Below are positions 5,066 through 7,237 of a stretch of DNA of 7,237 nucleotides, piece after piece. Position 1 is the stretch's first letter, and every line of letters starts with the position of its first letter. Position numbers and translations under genes: made by a program. The notes below the pieces were generated by a model, which saw only the letters and a list, made by a program, of their open reading frames with translations, was not told where the DNA came from and ran no database searches. This DNA is from Acidimicrobiales bacterium (GTDB lineage Bacteria > Actinomycetota > Acidimicrobiia > Acidimicrobiales > Poriferisodalaceae), in assembly GCA_030749275.1 (NCBI GenBank), contig JASMKJ010000068.1, forward strand, positions 1 through 7,237, given 5' to 3'.

Positions 5066-7003
5066 ATGAGATTTCGCATAGGGTTCGCTGCTGTTTTGTT
5101 GTTTTTGTCGGCTTGTGGTGGGGGAGAGTCGACCACAAGCACACCGACCACGTCTGGGTCCGTTGCTTCGGAAACCACTAGTGCTCCGGTGCCGACGACG
5201 TCAACAACTGCGGCCCCACCCGTCACCACTGCCCCAGCGGCACCCACGACCACGCAAGCTCCGGCAACCCAAACAGCAACTGACACCAATAAGGGATCTG
5301 TTGACCTTGTTGTGTCCCCAGATGGACAATTTGCCGCAACCGTGTCTGAACCAGGTCGGTGGACTTTAAATGTTGAGGGACAAGGCTGGGCCGGTGCTCC
5401 CGTTTTCGTTCTGGTCTGCACAGCAAATGATTTAGCCACGCTGGCTCGAACCGGTCTGGCTACCTGTGACCTCTCAAACTTCCAAATGGGTATGCCATCA
5501 GGAGGTGACTTCAGTTTAAGTTTTGAATTAAACGTCCCTGAACAGGGAATCTGTATCGGAGCAGGTGACCAAGGCCAAGCCGAAACCGGCGGAGCCTGCA
5601 TTTCAATCGGAGCGGCTAACTCAGCTACGCCCACCACGACCACGCCTCAAGCAGTACCCATAGCGTGCGCCTCAGCGACCGCCCCGCTTGCCTACACAGC
5701 TACAGCCGACGGGACTGAAGTTGTCTGGGAGTTCGAAGAAGAACCTGAGTTGTCCAAGATGTACCTACGGACCCGACCGTCCGGTGTCAGCTCGGACGAC
5801 CACAGAAACCACCACAACGGCGGCTTCGGATTGCTGTGGTATCAGCAAGTCGAGGTGCCAATATCCAACAATGGTTCTTATCAAGCCGAACTTCCAAGTT
5901 TGCAAGGACCCAGAGCAACGGTCGACGTCGACCTAGTCACCGTTCATGCAGGTGGTACCGAGTGTGAGTCGCGAATGTTTTCGGACTTCGAATATCCGCC
6001 CTTGACTAGTGCCCAGCAGAACCTGTCGATCCCCGACGGAATAACAGTCGATGTCAGTCGTTATACCGACCTAGAGGTCCCCGCTCCAACAGTTGAGGCT
6101 TTGGTTCACGCCTTCGCGTCCTACAACGGTCGACACATCAGCGGGGCCGAGGAACCCGACTACTCGGTATGGAAAATTGAGGACAACAAAACCATTCGTG
6201 ACTACTCGCCGAAGCTTCGGTACTTCCTCTTCGGAAGCGAGATAGAAATTGGAAATTGGTGGGCGGTAGCACAAATGATGGAACTGATCGCAGCAGTAGC
6301 ACCGCACTTAGACCCCCGGTTCGCAACTTCGATAGACGAAGTGAATTTCCCGGAATTTTTGCCGCTATGTGAACCATGGATGATCGTCGGAGTGGAACCT
6401 CACGGTCGCCAAAGCAAGCTCCAGCAACCATGCCAACGAGATGGCAACGGCGCCTACTTCAGCGACGGCACCGCCAGAAGCGGAGCGGGCAACCCGAATT
6501 ATTCAAAGTCACGAGGCTTCACCTACCACAACAAATTTGTTATCGAACAGAGCGACATGAACCGATCTGACCTCGGATGGGTACGCAACATGACCGTCGG
6601 CCAAGAAATCAACAATCCCTGCTGCACGATCAATTTTCATGAGACAGGGCACGCGTTAGGCGTAGATCACAACGCGTGCGGACACAGTTCCATGTCGTTT
6701 TGGGAGGCTCCAAACACGTCCTACACGACCAAGCCTTGGAACGAAGACGACCTTGCCGGTATGGCAATTCACTTGGACCCAAGAACTACCCACGGAATGA
6801 GCATTGAGGAAGCCGCTTCGGCTCTCGGAATACCCAAAGATGCCCGCTACCAAGAACTGGTTGAAAAACCTTGGAGAGCGTGCGGCAACCAGGATCCAGG
6901 CTGGGACGCCTTCGCAGAGCGACTCTACGAGCTTCACATTTCGACTGAAGGAGTCGAGACGAACCATCCGACCAACCGCGACAAAGTCACCTGGAGCTAC
7001 TGA
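5066..7003 (+). CDS. Secreted lipoprotein with metzincin-type zinc metalloprotease domain
   Basis: The 645-aa protein starts with a short basic N-terminus, a hydrophobic core and the lipobox L14-S-A-C17, so it is predicted to be lipid-anchored outside the membrane. Residues 21-75 are a Thr/Ser/Pro/Ala-rich spacer. Residues 76-183 form a probable beta-sandwich with four cysteines (118, 134, 163, 178), recalling the two-disulfide layout of neocarzinostatin-like domains. A second Thr/Pro linker spans 187-198. The C-terminal part contains H525-E-T-G-H529-A-L-G-V-D-H535, the metzincin zinc motif HExxHxxGxxH, with a Met-turn candidate at M543 (SSMSF) and a DDLAGMAIHL helix (561-570) like matrixins. 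C519-C520 just before the motif and C538 just after it may form structural disulfides. It starts 31 nt after the synthetase stop with no clear Shine-Dalgarno, so co-transcription is possible, but its function looks unrelated. Protein substrate unknown. Confidence 0.88.
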   Translation: MRFRIGFAAVLLFLSACGGGESTTSTPTTSGSVASETTSAPVPTTSTTAAPPVTTAPAAPTTTQAPATQTATDTNKGSVDLVVSPDGQFAATVSEPGRWTLNVEGQGWAGAPVFVLVCTANDLATLARTGLATCDLSNFQMGMPSGGDFSLSFELNVPEQGICIGAGDQGQAETGGACISIGAANSATPTTTTPQAVPIACASATAPLAYTATADGTEVVWEFEEEPELSKMYLRTRPSGVSSDDHRNHHNGGFGLLWYQQVEVPISNNGSYQAELPSLQGPRATVDVDLVTVHAGGTECESRMFSDFEYPPLTSAQQNLSIPDGITVDVSRYTDLEVPAPTVEALVHAFASYNGRHISGAEEPDYSVWKIEDNKTIRDYSPKLRYFLFGSEIEIGNWWAVAQMMELIAAVAPHLDPRFATSIDEVNFPEFLPLCEPWMIVGVEPHGRQSKLQQPCQRDGNGAYFSDGTARSGAGNPNYSKSRGFTYHNKFVIEQSDMNRSDLGWVRNMTVGQEINNPCCTINFHETGHALGVDHNACGHSSMSFWEAPNTSYTTKPWNEDDLAGMAIHLDPRTTHGMSIEEAASALGIPKDARYQELVEKPWRACGNQDPGWDAFAERLYELHISTEGVETNHPTNRDKVTWSY

Positions 7004-7120
7004 ACCAATTATCTAGGCGCGCAACCCGCCATGACCCGCGCAACACCGACTCGGATTACTTTGATCTGAATATTTGCTGTTCGCCCTCGATACCTAGCAG
7101 ACACATAGACGCGACCTAGC
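7004..7120. other. Convergent intergenic region
   Basis: This 117-nt spacer separates the ends of the protease gene and the CoA-transferase gene. It holds two short direct repeats: CGCGCAAC at 7018-7025 and 7037-7044, and ACCTAGC at 7092-7098 and 7114-7120. GCGCG (7017-7021) could pair weakly with CGCGC (7037-7041). I see no stem followed by a T-run on either strand, so no terminator is called, and no gene is visible. Confidence 0.5.
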
Positions 7121-7237
7121 TCACACCGTTACGCCTTCCTGGCGTAACTCGCTGAGCTCTTGTTTTTCCAGACCCAGCAGTTCCGACAGCACCTCATCGG
7201 TATGTTGCCCGAACATTGGAGCAGGTCGAGCGGCACC
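7121..7237 (-). CDS. CaiB/BaiF family CoA transferase, C-terminal end (truncated by window edge)
   Basis: Reading the minus strand from 7237 gives an open frame of 38 codons ending in TGA at 7123-7121. The residues GAARPAPMFGQHTDEVLSEL followed by LGL, a short charged helix and a terminal EGV match the C-terminal tail of family III CoA transferases, where P-x-x-G-x-H/x-T-D-E-V-L-x-E-L-L-G is highly characteristic. These enzymes move CoA between acyl groups, for example succinyl or butyrobetainyl. The rest of the gene lies beyond the window. It is convergent to the other genes, so it is not in their operon, but it adds to the CoA-ester character of the locus. The fragment is short, yet the signature is strong. 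Confidence 0.8.
   Translation of the reverse strand, partial: GAARPAPMFGQHTDEVLSELLGLEKQELSELRQEGVTV

Noticed and set aside
5011..5643. 210-aa minus-strand ORF rich in Val/Ala
   Set aside because: It is the antisense of the Thr/Pro-rich linker and beta-sandwich of the lipoprotein; the low-complexity codons leave the opposite strand open. The plus-strand protein has a lipobox and protease motif.
7017..7041. GCGCG/CGCGC pairing as a rho-independent terminator
   Set aside because: The stem is only 5 bp with a 15-nt loop, and no T-run follows on either strand.
1..7237. CRISPR array, tRNA, rRNA, IS element or phage genes
   Set aside because: No regularly spaced repeats, no cloverleaf or rRNA signatures, and no transposase, integrase or terminal inverted repeats were seen.

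Overview
The window looks like a piece of an actinobacterial chromosome, most plausibly an Acidimicrobiia-type (often marine) lineage. This is inferred from a lipoprotein with a long Thr/Pro/Ser-rich spacer after the lipobox, moderate GC (roughly mid-50s percent by eye), frequent CGA arginine codons, and a catabolic gene set of oxygenases plus acyl-CoA chemistry. No marker gene is present, so taxonomy stays tentative.

Layout. (1) 1-5034, plus strand: a compact gene set in the order C-terminal end of a Rieske-type oxygenase alpha subunit (cut by the window edge), a 2-oxoglutarate/Fe(II) oxygenase of the HalD/BesD/ArpA type, two adjacent paralogous double-cluster iron-sulfur proteins resembling epoxyqueuosine reductase (QueG) and reductive dehalogenases, a 118-aa protein with a possible helix-turn-helix, and an AMP-forming acyl-CoA synthetase. 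The last four are tightly packed: TAATG and ATGA overlaps join the first three, and the synthetase starts about 40 nt after its neighbour. (2) 5066-7003, plus strand: a 645-aa secreted lipoprotein with a metzincin-type zinc protease motif. (3) 7004-7120: short convergent intergenic region. (4) 7121-7237, minus strand: last 38 codons of a CaiB/BaiF-family CoA transferase.

How the genes may work together. Two mechanistically different oxygenases, a pair of putative corrinoid/Fe-S reductases and a CoA ligase in one co-directional block suggest an uncharacterised pathway that oxygenates, reductively transforms and CoA-activates a small carboxylic or aromatic compound. The nearby CoA transferase fits such a neighbourhood but is on the other strand. 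The substrate cannot be read from the sequence. The most unusual element is the tandem reductase pair. Both copies share all nine cysteines at exactly the same spacings, which differ from the canonical QueG pattern, and they differ where QueG-type enzymes carry a catalytic acid.

Regulatory hints: two inverted repeats fill the gap before the 2OG oxygenase gene. A perfect 14-bp palindrome and a 20-bp-spaced direct repeat lie before the reductase genes. Two tiny ORFs overlap the starts of the first reductase and of the synthetase.
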